Positions 1-10,425 are shown, counted from the first letter of the stretch. The stretch is DNA of 64,000 nt from Anaerolineae bacterium (GCA_022820665.1 JAJEFB010000048.1:185203-249202); one strand, 5' to 3'. The notes: generated by a model from the letters alone, not told the origin. Numbers and translations: made by a program.

Positions 1-789
1 AGCGTACAGATGATCGGCGAACAATACGACAGCATCGCCGTCCCCGCTGTGATCCATCCCGGCCTTCGCAAGGCACTGGGTCTGCGCAGCCGCAATCCAC
101 GGACGATTGCTGTAAGCCAAGCCAAAGGCTACCTGCCGTCGATTGAGGCCATCGCCCAAGCCGCCTCCGATGGCTGCCGCCTCTTCTACCTTGAATCGCC
201 TTCTCGTTTGAGCGGCGCCGCCTATGCCGCCGACGAAGTCGCCGCCATCAATCAAATCATCGCTGAAAAGGACGCCGCTGTGATCTGGGACCAGGGGCTG
301 GCGCCCTGGGTCGAAGGCGCTTATGCCTCCTTCGCGGCGCTGGACAGCGACTGCGCGCGTACAGCCGCCATCGGCGAAGCCTATAGCGGCATGGGATTGG
401 CAAGCTGGTTCATTGCCTATATCGCCGCGCCGGAAGCCTGGGTTTCTTCCATGCAATCGCAAAAACAGATCATGGCGATTTGCACCAGCACCGCGTCGCA
501 ATACGCCGCGCTGGAAGCGGGCCAACTTTATAATGAAGCGCGAGGACGACAATTGTCCAGGCTCGCTCAATTGCGCGCCGATTTACTGAGCGCAGCCAGC
601 GAAGCCGGTTTGTCCGTCGTCGGTGGCGAAGCGGTCAACGTCATGGCATTAAAACTGTCGGAAGATAACATGAAGAAAATAAGCCGCGCTGGAATCGACT
701 TCGCCGCTGGCAGTCTCTTCGGCGCGCCGGATGTGATCCGCCTCAATGTAAACCATTCAACCGCTGCCGCGCTGCGCGCGCTCAGTTGA
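1..789 (+). CDS. PLP-dependent aminotransferase class I/II-like protein, 5' end truncated by window edge
   Basis: Frame is open from base 1 (S-V-Q before the first Met at 10). Only about 260 aa with the C-terminal half of an aminotransferase-like fold; the neighbouring gene is a full-length aminotransferase. Confidence 0.6.
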   Translation, partial: SVQMIGEQYDSIAVPAVIHPGLRKALGLRSRNPRTIAVSQAKGYLPSIEAIAQAASDGCRLFYLESPSRLSGAAYAADEVAAINQIIAEKDAAVIWDQGLAPWVEGAYASFAALDSDCARTAAIGEAYSGMGLASWFIAYIAAPEAWVSSMQSQKQIMAICTSTASQYAALEAGQLYNEARGRQLSRLAQLRADLLSAASEAGLSVVGGEAVNVMALKLSEDNMKKISRAGIDFAAGSLFGAPDVIRLNVNHSTAAALRALS

Positions 790-814
790 TCAGAAACCGA
801 GGAATCTACCAAAC

Positions 815-1975
815 ATGAGCAAGAAGAAAAAAACCGGCACCAGTCTGCTCTATCAATTGATCGGCGAAGCGCGCGGCTATGATGATGTCATCATCATGGG
901 ACGCGGCGATCCCGATTTTGACACGCCGCCGCATATCGTCGCCGCCGCCAAGGAGGCCATGATCCATCACCACAATGACTATACACCGCCGCAGGGACTG
1001 CTGCCATTGCGTCAAGCCATCGCCGAGCGCGTCAAGCGCGTCAACAATATCGATGTCGATCCCGAAAGCGAGGTCGTGGTCACCAATGGCGGGCAGGAAG
1101 CGCTTTTTCTGATGGTGCTCGCGGTCACTTACCCGGGCGACGAAATGATCGTGCCCGAACCCAATTATAATACCTACGCCGATTCGCTGGCTTTCGCCGG
1201 CGGCGTCAAGGTCGAGGTACAAACCTACGCCGAGACCGATTTCCGCGCCGATCCCCAAGACATTCGAAAGGCTATCACGGACAAAACGCGCTCGCTGCTG
1301 CTGGTCTCGCCCAACAATCCCGCCGCCAGCGTCATCGCCCCAAACGATATGCGAGAGATGCTGGATATCGCGGTCGAACACGATCTGATGATCCTGGCGG
1401 ATGACATCTACGACCTCTTTGTTTATGACGATTTTCAACACGTCAGCCCGGCTTCTTTGCCCGGCGGCAAGGAGCGCGCGCTCACGCTCAACGCCTTGTC
1501 CAAAGCCTATTCCATGACCGGCTGGCGCCTGGGCTGGATCGTCGGTCCAGCCGATTTGATGGCGCGCGTCACCGAACTCAAGGCGGCTGTCAGCGGAGGC
1601 GCCTCAGTCATTTCTCAGTACGCCGGCATCGCCGCTTTGACCGGACCGCAGGACGCCGTCGAGATGATGGCGGAAGCCTATCGCCGGCGTCGGCGCATGG
1701 TCCTCGACGCCCTTGACGAGATGAGTATGAAATACGGTATGCCCCAGGGCGGACAGTTCGTCTTCGCCGATATCGGCTTCACCGGCTTGGACAGCGCCGA
1801 AGTCGCGCAGCGAATGCTGACCGAACAGCACGTCCTGGCTTATCCAGGCTCGGCATTTTCCAAAGATCGCAAAGATTACCTGCGCATGACCTTCCTGCAA
1901 CCGGAAGATCAATTGATGGAAGGGCTGGAGCGCATGAAAGTCGCCATGGATAACATCATGGCGGAAAAGCAGTGA
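815..1975 (+). CDS. aminotransferase class I/II (aspartate aminotransferase-like)
   Basis: 386 aa with GRGDPDFDTPPHI, SPNNPAA, DDIYD and the PLP-lysine motif LSKAYSMTGWRLGW. Confidence 0.9.
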   Translation: MSKKKKTGTSLLYQLIGEARGYDDVIIMGRGDPDFDTPPHIVAAAKEAMIHHHNDYTPPQGLLPLRQAIAERVKRVNNIDVDPESEVVVTNGGQEALFLMVLAVTYPGDEMIVPEPNYNTYADSLAFAGGVKVEVQTYAETDFRADPQDIRKAITDKTRSLLLVSPNNPAASVIAPNDMREMLDIAVEHDLMILADDIYDLFVYDDFQHVSPASLPGGKERALTLNALSKAYSMTGWRLGWIVGPADLMARVTELKAAVSGGASVISQYAGIAALTGPQDAVEMMAEAYRRRRRMVLDALDEMSMKYGMPQGGQFVFADIGFTGLDSAEVAQRMLTEQHVLAYPGSAFSKDRKDYLRMTFLQPEDQLMEGLERMKVAMDNIMAEKQ

Positions 1976-2024
1976 CATCATCATCCTCAATACAAATCTG
2001 CGAGTCTAACGATTGGTACAAACA

Positions 2025-2747
2025 ATGGACAAGCCACTAGGTGATAAAGTAGCGGTCGTCAGCGGCGCGAGCCACGGACTGGGACAGGCGACGGCGGAAC
2101 ATTTGGCGGCTTTGGGCGCTCATGTCTGTCTGCTGGCGCGGCGCATGGGACCCTTGCAAGAGACGGCGGAAGCCATCAAAAGCGCCGGCGGCGCAGCCAG
2201 CGCCTTCCCTTGCGATGTCTCCGACCCGGCGCAAGTTCAAGCCACAGCCGCCGCCATCCAAGGGGCTTTGGGAAAAGCGCATATCCTGGTCAACAATGCC
2301 GGCATTCCCGCGCCCCGCAGTTTCGCCGAAACCAATTTCAGCGATTGGGACGCGGTCATCGGGACCAACCTGTCCGGCGTCTTTTATCTGACGCGCGCCC
2401 TTTGGGAGGCGCTGATCGCCGCCGCTGGCGCCTACGTAATCACAATATCCGGCACAGCCGGTTTGCGCGGCGGCGGCAGTCCGGCTTATGGCGGCGCCAA
2501 GTTCGGTTTGACCGGACTGAACCACGCCATCGCGCAGGCTGGAAAAGACCATCAGATCCGCGCCACTATCCTTTACCCGGGCGGCATCGATACCGGCTGG
2601 CGCGGCGCGCCCATCGGCGTCAAGCCGCGCAGCGAAACCATGGATCCGGCCGTCATCGCCAAAATGATCGGGCAAATGGTCACGTCGCCGCCCGAATTCG
2701 TTGTCAACGAAGCCGTGCTGAATCCTCTGGATCAACCCTTCATGTAA
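2025..2747 (+). CDS. SDR family NAD(P)-dependent oxidoreductase
   Basis: VVSGASHGLGQ Rossmann motif, NNAG, YGGAKFG active site. ATG at 2025 preferred over TTG at 2013. Confidence 0.9.
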   Translation: MDKPLGDKVAVVSGASHGLGQATAEHLAALGAHVCLLARRMGPLQETAEAIKSAGGAASAFPCDVSDPAQVQATAAAIQGALGKAHILVNNAGIPAPRSFAETNFSDWDAVIGTNLSGVFYLTRALWEALIAAAGAYVITISGTAGLRGGGSPAYGGAKFGLTGLNHAIAQAGKDHQIRATILYPGGIDTGWRGAPIGVKPRSETMDPAVIAKMIGQMVTSPPEFVVNEAVLNPLDQPFM

Positions 2748-2757
2748 GGTCGCATTC

Positions 2758-3825
2758 ATGGCATACGAAGTTCATGACGCATCGCTCGTCAACCACTACT
2801 CGCTGTCGACGCTGAAGGACTTCGCATTTCGCTTCATGCGGTCGCTTGGCGCGACGGCTGAAGAAGCCGAAATCATCAGCGACGGTCTGATGACGGCTTC
2901 ACAATGGTGGCACCCGGGCCAAGGCCAAGGACTGGAGAAACTCTTTCGCTATCATCGGCGGGTCAACAACGGCGGCATCCAGCCGGACGCGCCCATGCGC
3001 TGGCTGCGAGAGGCCCCGGCTTCCGCTCTGCTCGACGCCGCCAAAGGATTCGGCTACGTCGCCGCGGACCGCGCCATGAGTCGCGCGGTCGAAAAAGCCA
3101 AATCGGCCGGCATCGCCATGGTCGGCGTACAACACAGCAACCACTTCGGCATCGCCGGCTATCACGCGCTGACCGCCGCCAAAGCCGGCTTCATCGGCTG
3201 GTCCTTCACCAACGCCAAGGCGGAAATGGCGCCCTGGGGCTCGGCCAAGCCCGTGCTGGGCACCAATCCCTGGGGCATCGCCATCCCCCGCGGCGACGAT
3301 CAAGCTATCGTGCTCGACATGGCTTTGACCATGTCCGGCAAAGGCATGATGCGCTGGTACGAACAGGAAGGACGCCCGATGCCCGACAATTGGGCGCTGA
3401 CGCCCGATGGTCAAAGCACCACCGATCCCGCCGCCGCCAGGGACGGACCCATGCTGCCCATTGGCGAATACAAGGGTTACGGTTTGAGCCTGGTCACCGA
3501 TGTGCTGGCTGGCGTCATGACCGGCGCGCTCTTTGGCTTGAATGTCTTCCAGGACGACCGGAATTTCGATGTCGGACACATGATGATCGCCATTGATCCG
3601 GCGGCGCTGATGAGCCGCGAGGATTATGAGGCGCGTTTGGCGCAACTGGTCGCCCAGGTCAAAAGCGCCCCGGCAATTGATGAAAGCCGGCCAGTCCTGC
3701 TGCCGGGCGAGGTCGAGTTCCGGCGCATGGGCGAGAGGCAAAAGAAGGGCATCCCGGTCTCGCGCGAGACGGTCGACGGTCTGAGGGATCTGGCAGCCGG
3801 TCTCGGCCTGGCGTTTACCCTATAA
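2758..3825 (+). CDS. Ldh family (malate/L-lactate/ureidoglycolate dehydrogenase-like) oxidoreductase
   Basis: VQHSNHFGIAGYHAL, GTNPWGIAIPRG, EYKGYGLSLVTDVLAGVMTGA motifs of the Ldh_2 family. Confidence 0.9.
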   Translation: MAYEVHDASLVNHYSLSTLKDFAFRFMRSLGATAEEAEIISDGLMTASQWWHPGQGQGLEKLFRYHRRVNNGGIQPDAPMRWLREAPASALLDAAKGFGYVAADRAMSRAVEKAKSAGIAMVGVQHSNHFGIAGYHALTAAKAGFIGWSFTNAKAEMAPWGSAKPVLGTNPWGIAIPRGDDQAIVLDMALTMSGKGMMRWYEQEGRPMPDNWALTPDGQSTTDPAAARDGPMLPIGEYKGYGLSLVTDVLAGVMTGALFGLNVFQDDRNFDVGHMMIAIDPAALMSREDYEARLAQLVAQVKSAPAIDESRPVLLPGEVEFRRMGERQKKGIPVSRETVDGLRDLAAGLGLAFTL

Positions 3826-3891
3826 AGGTCCAGCCGTCATCAAAATAACGAGCCTGATCGGCTGTTTCAAGATAATTTGAGGACGAACTTT

Positions 3892-5904
3892 ATGGACAAT
3901 AGCTCGCAAATTGACGTGGCGCGCAGGCGTGGTCTCATCCCGGAAGACCTGATCAAGTTTCGCTGGCTGGCCGAACTGGCGCTCTCGCCCTCCGGCCTGC
4001 AGGTCGCCTACACGATTCGCCGTCCCGATGCCGCATCCAACGGCTATATTTCTCATCTTTACTTGCGCGACCTGGGCGCGGATTCAGCCGCGCGCCTGAC
4101 CGACGGCGACTGCCAGGTCTCTTCAATCGCCTGGAGCCGCGATAGCAGCCGCATCGCCTATAGCTACAGCGACAGCGAAGGCGCTTCCCTGCGCGTGGTC
4201 GACGTCGAGGACGACTTTGAAGAAATATATCCGACTGGCGGCGCGCCCATGACCGGACTCGATTGGTCCGCCGATGGGGACAAGCTGGTCGGCGCGCGCT
4301 GGACGCCCATGCGCAGCGCCGATGATCGCGGACCCGTCGAAGGCATACCCAAGCCGACCATCAAAGTGGTGCGCCGCTTGCGCTACAAGCAGGACGGCGT
4401 CGGCTGGGTGCATGACCGCTTCCTGCAGATCTGGGTGCTGGAACTGGAAACCGGCGACCTGGTTCAAGTCACCCACAGCGAATGCGATTATTCCACCCCC
4501 AGTTGGAGCAACTGCGGCGACCGGCTCGCTTTTGTCGGCATGGCGCGCGAGCAGAATACGCCGCTCGGATACGGGCAGATCCTCATCTGTGACTATCCCG
4601 AAAGCGAACCGCGCTTGCTGCTGCCGGAGTGGCAAGGCACTGCCTTCAGCCCGGTCTGGGGCGACAACGACCGTCATATCGCATTCGCCGGGCACAACCT
4701 GTCGCCACCGGTCAATCGGCGCAACTTTTGGCAGCCGCACCTGGCTGATGTCGCCGCCGGAACCGCTATCAAACTGGGCGCCGATATCGACGAGGAAGTT
4801 GGCAATTACGGCGTTTCCGATCAGCGCAAGGGATTGACCAACGTGACCATGAAATGGGCTGTCGGCGACGAATGGATCTACTTCCTGATGACCGAACAAG
4901 GCGCCAGCAATCTCTATCGCATCAATACCGCCGGCGCATACGAGAAACTGGTCGGCGGTGACAGCACCACCTTCGACTACAGCCCGGCCAAAGGCGGCAG
5001 GGCGGCTTATGGGCAAGCCGATCCCTCCAACCCGGGCGAACTGTATATTTGGCAAAATGGCGAATCGCGCAGGCTGACCAATCTCAATCCCTGGCTGCGC
5101 GATCATGAGCTGGCCAAGCCCGAAAGCTATTGGTACGACGGCGTCGACGGCGCCAAGGTTCATGCCTGGTCGATCAAACCGCTCAACTTCGAGGAAGGCA
5201 AAAAATATCCGCTCGTGCTCTATGTGCATTGCTCAATGTTCTCCTGGGATTTCAATCACGAGTTCCAGATCTATGCCAACGCCGGTTATGCCGTGGCCTA
5301 TTTCAACCAGCGCGGCACCACCGCCGGCTACGGGCAAGCCTGGACCAAAGCCAGCGAAGGCGATCAAGGCGGCAAAGACTACGAGGAGATCATGCTGGGC
5401 GTCGATGAACTGGTCGCGCGTCCCTACATAGACGGCGCTCGCATGGGCGTCACCGGCGGCAGTTGCGGCGGCTTTATGACCAACTGGATCGTGGGCCATA
5501 CCGACCGCTTTGCCGCGGCTGTCACACAGCGCTCGATCGTCAACCAGATCAGCTTCTTCGGCACCTCGGATATCGGTCCCGAATGCACCGGCGGCGAGAC
5601 GCGCACCGACCCCTGGCGCGATTTGCAGAGCAGTTGGGCGCAGTCGCCCGTCGCCTATATCGACCAGGTCAATACGCCGCTGCTAATCATCCATAGCGAC
5701 CAGGATCATCGCTGCGCGCTGGAACAAGCCGAGCAGATGTTCGCCGCCCTGCGCTGGCGCGGCAAACCGGTCGAGTTGGTCATTTTCGAAGGCGAAAATC
5801 ACGACTTGTCCCGCGGCGGACGCCCGGGCAATCGCATCGAACGGCAGCATCGCATCCTGGGCTGGTTCAAGAAATATCTGGGAACGCATCCCGTCAAAAC
5901 ATGA
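3892..5904 (+). CDS. S9 family (prolyl oligopeptidase/acylaminoacyl peptidase-type) serine peptidase
   Basis: WD40-like beta-propeller N-terminus; catalytic GGSCGGFMTNW, SDQDHRC and ENHDLSRGGRPGNR at the C-terminus. ATG at 3892 follows a GAGGA SD. Confidence 0.9.
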   Translation: MDNSSQIDVARRRGLIPEDLIKFRWLAELALSPSGLQVAYTIRRPDAASNGYISHLYLRDLGADSAARLTDGDCQVSSIAWSRDSSRIAYSYSDSEGASLRVVDVEDDFEEIYPTGGAPMTGLDWSADGDKLVGARWTPMRSADDRGPVEGIPKPTIKVVRRLRYKQDGVGWVHDRFLQIWVLELETGDLVQVTHSECDYSTPSWSNCGDRLAFVGMAREQNTPLGYGQILICDYPESEPRLLLPEWQGTAFSPVWGDNDRHIAFAGHNLSPPVNRRNFWQPHLADVAAGTAIKLGADIDEEVGNYGVSDQRKGLTNVTMKWAVGDEWIYFLMTEQGASNLYRINTAGAYEKLVGGDSTTFDYSPAKGGRAAYGQADPSNPGELYIWQNGESRRLTNLNPWLRDHELAKPESYWYDGVDGAKVHAWSIKPLNFEEGKKYPLVLYVHCSMFSWDFNHEFQIYANAGYAVAYFNQRGTTAGYGQAWTKASEGDQGGKDYEEIMLGVDELVARPYIDGARMGVTGGSCGGFMTNWIVGHTDRFAAAVTQRSIVNQISFFGTSDIGPECTGGETRTDPWRDLQSSWAQSPVAYIDQVNTPLLIIHSDQDHRCALEQAEQMFAALRWRGKPVELVIFEGENHDLSRGGRPGNRIERQHRILGWFKKYLGTHPVKT

Positions 5905-5915
5905 ACAGTGTAGAT

Positions 5916-5934
5916 GCGACCTATCAGGTCGCCC
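5916..5934. repeat. dispersed palindromic repeat GCGACCTATCAGGTCGCCC (family A)
   Basis: Palindrome also present at 12807, 14266 and (interrupted) 24092-24245. Confidence 0.85.
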
Positions 5935-5953
5935 ACGAATACAAAACGAATCT

Positions 5954-5979
5954 GTAGGGGCGATCCAAGGATCGCCCGC
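5954..5979. repeat. dispersed palindromic repeat, family A variant GTAGGGGCGATCCAAGGATCGCCCGC
   Basis: Same GTAGGGGCGA...TCGCCCGC frame with a different inner arm. Confidence 0.8.
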
Positions 5980-5997
5980 AAACAAAGGAGAAACTAC

Positions 5998-7035
5998 ATG
6001 TTAAAAGTAGGCAATCTAAGCGCCAGTGCCGGGGAGAAAACCTTCGGCTATCTGGAGACGGCGGCATCACGCTCTGGCATCCGGCTCGATATCCCGGTGC
6101 ACTTGATCGCCGGGGCTGAGCCGGGACCCACACTTATGCTGCAAGGCGCGATCCACGGCGCTGAAATCATCGGCTCCATTGCCATTCTCGATTTCATCGC
6201 CAAAGCCGATCCCGCCGCCATCCGCGGCAATGTCATCGCCGTGTCGGTGGTGAATCGCGCCGGCTTCGAGCTGGGCGAACGCGGTTCCAGCGTCGACGAC
6301 AAAGACATCAGCCGCCTCTTCCCCGGCAATAAGGACGGCAGCGTCTCCGACCAGACCGCTCATATCTACTTCCAGGAAACCATCACCCAAGCTGACGTGC
6401 TGATCGATTTCCACGCCGGCGCCCGCACCGCCTATGAGCGCTACGTTTTGTTCACTGCCGAATATGACCCGAACAATTTGACACTGATGGAACAGCGGCG
6501 GCGCAAGCTGGTGGTGGCTTTCGGGCTCGATCAAGCGGCTTTCTTCCCGCCGGGCACCTTCGGCAGCGGCGCATCCAAGATCGCGATCGAGGAGGTCAAT
6601 ACCCTGCAGATCACGCTCGAATTCGGCGGCGGTACCGGCTGGTTCAAAAATGGCGAGGATAACGTGCGCGATGCCGAACGCGGCATCTGGAATATTATGA
6701 AAGCCATGGGCATGGTCGACGGCGAGCTCGAAGCCGACGGTCCCCTCTGCACCGTCTACGAAGCCGGCGTTGTCATCTGGAAGCCGGCCGTGGACGGGCT
6801 TTTCATCCGCGACGCCAAATTCAAGGACGAACTGAAGGAAGGCGATATCTACGGACGTCTGGTCGATCCCTATACCGGCGACCTGCTGGCGGAAATGCCC
6901 ACGCCGAAAGATGGCATCGTCATACCGAGCGGGCAAGAGTGGCCCACTGTCGGCGCCACCTCCATCGGCATTCTCGGTTCCATAGACCGCATCGAAGACC
7001 GCCGTACGCTGGACCTGTCCGTCAGCTTTGATTAA
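5998..7035 (+). CDS. succinylglutamate desuccinylase/aspartoacylase (AstE/AspA) family protein
   Basis: Zn ligands GAIHGAE and DFHAG; ATG at 5998 after AAAGGAG. The upstream extension of the ORF is repeat sequence. Confidence 0.85.
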   Translation: MLKVGNLSASAGEKTFGYLETAASRSGIRLDIPVHLIAGAEPGPTLMLQGAIHGAEIIGSIAILDFIAKADPAAIRGNVIAVSVVNRAGFELGERGSSVDDKDISRLFPGNKDGSVSDQTAHIYFQETITQADVLIDFHAGARTAYERYVLFTAEYDPNNLTLMEQRRRKLVVAFGLDQAAFFPPGTFGSGASKIAIEEVNTLQITLEFGGGTGWFKNGEDNVRDAERGIWNIMKAMGMVDGELEADGPLCTVYEAGVVIWKPAVDGLFIRDAKFKDELKEGDIYGRLVDPYTGDLLAEMPTPKDGIVIPSGQEWPTVGATSIGILGSIDRIEDRRTLDLSVSFD

Positions 7036-7055
7036 TCCGATAGGAGCAGATAGAA

Positions 7056-8039
7056 ATGAAGATTGGAACGATAGAGGCGAACAAGGGCGAAAAGTCCTAC
7101 GGATTCTTCAAAACCGGCGAGACGCATGGGCGCTTCCCGGTGCATATTCCGCTGCATCTAGTCGTCGGCGCCAGCGACGGTCCCATGCTGGTGGTCCAAG
7201 CGGGAACGAGCGGATTGGAAATCGAACCCTCGCTGATCCTGCCTCATGTCGTCAAAGAACTCGATCCAGCCCAGATCAAGGGAACGCTGGTTCTCGTGCC
7301 GCTGATGAACACATCCGGATTCGAATTCGCGCAGATCAACAGCCCCTGGGACGACAAACATCTCAACCGCCTGGGACGCGGCGATGCTGACGGCAGCGTC
7401 AGCGACCAGTTGATCCATCATTACTATCAGGATGTAATCGCCAAAGCGGACGCCCTGGTTGACATCCGCACCGGCTCGCAATGGAGTTATCATCACTTTG
7501 TCGGCGTGAACAATGAGGGTGATGTCGACGGTTCGAAAGCGCTGGCGATCGCGCTGGGGCTGCCCCACGTCGTGCTGGGCAAAGACGAAGAAAACTCGAT
7601 GGCTCTGCAAGCCGCGCGCGATGGCAAAGCCGTGGCCGTAGCATTTATCGGCGGCGGACCCGGCCTGAGGGACTACCGCGATCAAGATCAGAGCCGCATG
7701 CGCAATGCCGTCCTTAATGCCATGCGTCACCTGGGCATGCTGGATGGCGCGCCCGAAAGCGATGTCGATAAGGTATCTGTCATCCAGGAGCACACCGTGA
7801 TCACGCCCACCGGCGAACGCGGCTTCGTCTTCATGGACAAGCGCCTGCGCGGCGCACAGGTCAATGCCGGCGACAAGCTCGGCTACGTGCGGCATCCCTT
7901 CTCGGGCGAAGTCATCGAAGAGATTACCGCGCCGCGCGCGGGCGTCATGGTCCATGCCGGCGCTTCCTGGCCCGTGCCGCTGGAAGACACCGTGCTGGCT
8001 ATTCTGGGCGACCTTGTCGAGGAGATAGATATTGCTTAA
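7056..8039 (+). CDS. succinylglutamate desuccinylase/aspartoacylase-like protein, divergent paralog of the preceding gene
   Basis: Same length and domain order as 5998..7035, but Zn-site positions differ (AGTSGLE, DIRTG). Confidence 0.75.
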   Translation: MKIGTIEANKGEKSYGFFKTGETHGRFPVHIPLHLVVGASDGPMLVVQAGTSGLEIEPSLILPHVVKELDPAQIKGTLVLVPLMNTSGFEFAQINSPWDDKHLNRLGRGDADGSVSDQLIHHYYQDVIAKADALVDIRTGSQWSYHHFVGVNNEGDVDGSKALAIALGLPHVVLGKDEENSMALQAARDGKAVAVAFIGGGPGLRDYRDQDQSRMRNAVLNAMRHLGMLDGAPESDVDKVSVIQEHTVITPTGERGFVFMDKRLRGAQVNAGDKLGYVRHPFSGEVIEEITAPRAGVMVHAGASWPVPLEDTVLAILGDLVEEIDIA

Positions 8040-8108
8040 CCTCACGCGCCCCGAAGCATCAGCGAGGGGAGTTGGGTCATCTTTTGGCGATCGCAACATC
8101 GAAAAAAG

Positions 8109-8133
8109 TCTCCTCCCATTGCAATGGGGGAGA
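8109..8133. repeat. near-perfect palindrome TCTCCTCCCATTGCAATGGGGGAGA upstream of MFS gene
   Basis: Read directly; resembles the C/G-run hairpins at 10535, 17205 and 19185. Confidence 0.6.
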
Positions 8134-8159
8134 TTTAGAGGGGGGTTGAAACCTCCGTC

Positions 8160-9380
8160 ATGATCCTCACGATCTGGAACCGCAGCAGCTTTCGCGTGGC
8201 TGATTACCGCTGGTATTGGGCGGCCAATGTCCTCGTGCATATCACATATCTGCTGCAAGCGGTGGCGCTTGGCTGGCACATGCTTGAGATAACAGGCTCG
8301 CCATTTCAAGTCGGCTTGATCGCCTTCGCCTACGGCTTGCCCTTGCTCGTCGTCGCGCCTTTTTCCGGGCTCGTGGCGGACCGCATGAAACGGCAATGGG
8401 TGGTGCAAGCGGCTATGGTCGTCGCCGTGCTGACCTCAGCCGCCCTGGCGCTGCTGGTGAAATCGGGCGCGACCGAGCCGATTGCATTCCTGCTCGCTTC
8501 TTCCATGCTGGGCGCGACCTTCGCCTTCTATGCGCCGGCGCGGATGGCTTTGCTGCCGAATCTGGTGCCGGATGCTATGGTCTTCAACGCGACGACGCTG
8601 AGTTATTCCGGCACGCGCTTGATGGGGTTTTTCGGTCCCGTGCTGGCTGGTTATCTCTTGCAATTCACCGACATATTTGTCACCTTCTGCGTTCAGACCC
8701 TTCTCTTCGCCCTGGGCGCGTCGCTCTATCTCAAGGCGACGCGCTACTTGCCAAGCCCGAAAAGAAAAGTCGGCTCGGGCGGCAGCATACTGCAGGGCTT
8801 CTCCGAAATCAGCGCCTACTTCCGGGGCGACCGAGCATTGCTGGGCTTGCTGTTCTTGAGTCTGGTCTTTGTGCCAATCGGCATGCCCTACCAAAAGCTG
8901 ATGCCCATTTTCGTAGCCCAGGCGCTCAACGAAGGTCCGGCCATCCTTGGGTTGCTGGTGGGCAGCGCCAGCCTGGGTTCGGCGCTTTCCGGCTTCGCAG
9001 TCGTTATCATCGGCGATGTCTATCCCAAGGGCAAAGCCATTCTCGTCTTTTCCAGCCTTTTCGGTCTGGGCATGGTTATCTTCGCCTTCATTCGGCAGCC
9101 CATGTTCGCGCTCGGCTGGATTTTCCTGGTCGGCGTCGCTTCCGGCTTGTTCCTCACCTTGATCAACGCGCTGCTTTTGACGCAACTGCCCGACGAACTG
9201 CGCGGACGCATGATGAGCCTCTGGGGCATGGTCTGGGGTCTGATTCCCTTGACGACGCTGGCGGCGGGCACAGTCGCCGAATTTTGGAACATCTCCGTGG
9301 TGCTGGCTTTTGCCGGCGCCTGCGTCACCGCGGCTTGTATCACCTTGTGGGCGCGGCGTTCGCCGCTGCTCGACTTGTAA
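8160..9380 (+). CDS. MFS transporter
   Basis: About 12 hydrophobic segments; GLVADRMKR loop motif between TM2 and TM3. Confidence 0.9.
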   Translation: MILTIWNRSSFRVADYRWYWAANVLVHITYLLQAVALGWHMLEITGSPFQVGLIAFAYGLPLLVVAPFSGLVADRMKRQWVVQAAMVVAVLTSAALALLVKSGATEPIAFLLASSMLGATFAFYAPARMALLPNLVPDAMVFNATTLSYSGTRLMGFFGPVLAGYLLQFTDIFVTFCVQTLLFALGASLYLKATRYLPSPKRKVGSGGSILQGFSEISAYFRGDRALLGLLFLSLVFVPIGMPYQKLMPIFVAQALNEGPAILGLLVGSASLGSALSGFAVVIIGDVYPKGKAILVFSSLFGLGMVIFAFIRQPMFALGWIFLVGVASGLFLTLINALLLTQLPDELRGRMMSLWGMVWGLIPLTTLAAGTVAEFWNISVVLAFAGACVTAACITLWARRSPLLDL

Positions 9381-9393
9381 GGAACAGCGACCG

Positions 9394-10425
9394 ATGGCTC
9401 TGCTCTTGCACAATCACGAAATCCGCGGACTCATGGACCTCGCCGAGTACATCGACGCTGTCGAAGCCGGCTACCGCCAATTCGGAATCGGCGCGGGCGT
9501 CGCCTTCCCGCGCGAGAACCTCTGGATCAAAGGCGACGAAAGCGAGAGCCGCGGCGGCGGTCACCTGCCCGCGGGCAGCAAAGCCTCCTTCAAGTTCAAA
9601 GCCGGGCTGCTGCCCGGCTTGAGCGGAGCCGGCGTAAACGCTTACACCGCCGGCTTGCCCGGCGGGCTCGAGACCTTCATGTTCCTCTTTGATACGGACA
9701 GCGGCGCGCTGGCTGCCATCATGGAAGTGATGTACCTGAGTTGGCTTAAGACTGCCGCTGTCTCGGCATTGGCCACCCGCTATCTTGCGCCGCCCGACAG
9801 TTCAATCCTGGCGCTCTTCGGCGCCGGCCGTCATGCCCGCTCCCAACTCTACGGCTTGACCAAAGTGGCCGATATTCAACGCGTGCAAACCTACAGCCGC
9901 AACCCCGACAAGCGTCGCGCTTTCTGCCAGAAGATGAGCGCCGAACTCGGCATCGAGGTAATTCCCGTCGACTCGTCACAAGAAGCGCTGCGCGACGCCG
10001 ATATCGTCACCGCCATCACCACCGCGCCAAGTCCCGTGTTTGACGGCAGGGACCTGCCCGACAAACCCTTGCACATCAATGGTCTGGGCGCGCATTACCC
10101 CTGGGTGCGAGAGCTCGACGCCTATACAGTGCGCAATAGCCGCGTCTTCGTCGATGTATTGCAGCAGGGCGTCAGTGAGAACGGCGAGCTTGCCATTCCC
10201 ATAAAGGAAGGGCTCATCAGCGAAGACCATGTCAAAGGCGATCTGGGCGCGCTGGCGGCGGGCGCTGTAACCGGTCGCCTGCCCGATAGCAAATGGACGG
10301 TCTTTCTCTCCGGCGGCACCGGTGTTGATGATATCGCCGTGGCGACGCGCCTCTACCAGAAAGCCCTGGAGCGCGGCGTCGGCACAGCATTTCAATTCAA
10401 TCAACCTTATGAATTCGAGCTGTAA
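9394..10425 (+). CDS. ornithine cyclodeaminase/mu-crystallin family protein (copy 1)
   Basis: LALFGAGRHARSQLYGL Rossmann motif, TAITTAPSPVF, INGLGAHYPWVRELD, typical of the OCD family. Confidence 0.9.
   Translation: MALLLHNHEIRGLMDLAEYIDAVEAGYRQFGIGAGVAFPRENLWIKGDESESRGGGHLPAGSKASFKFKAGLLPGLSGAGVNAYTAGLPGGLETFMFLFDTDSGALAAIMEVMYLSWLKTAAVSALATRYLAPPDSSILALFGAGRHARSQLYGLTKVADIQRVQTYSRNPDKRRAFCQKMSAELGIEVIPVDSSQEALRDADIVTAITTAPSPVFDGRDLPDKPLHINGLGAHYPWVRELDAYTVRNSRVFVDVLQQGVSENGELAIPIKEGLISEDHVKGDLGALAAGAVTGRLPDSKWTVFLSGGTGVDDIAVATRLYQKALERGVGTAFQFNQPYEFEL

Noticed and set aside
4123-5229. 368-aa minus-strand ORF inside the S9 peptidase
   Set aside because: Shadow of a well-conserved peptidase gene.
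7158-8408. 416-aa minus-strand ORF spanning two + strand genes
   Set aside because: Crosses an AstE-like gene and the start of an MFS gene, both well supported; low-complexity shadow translation.
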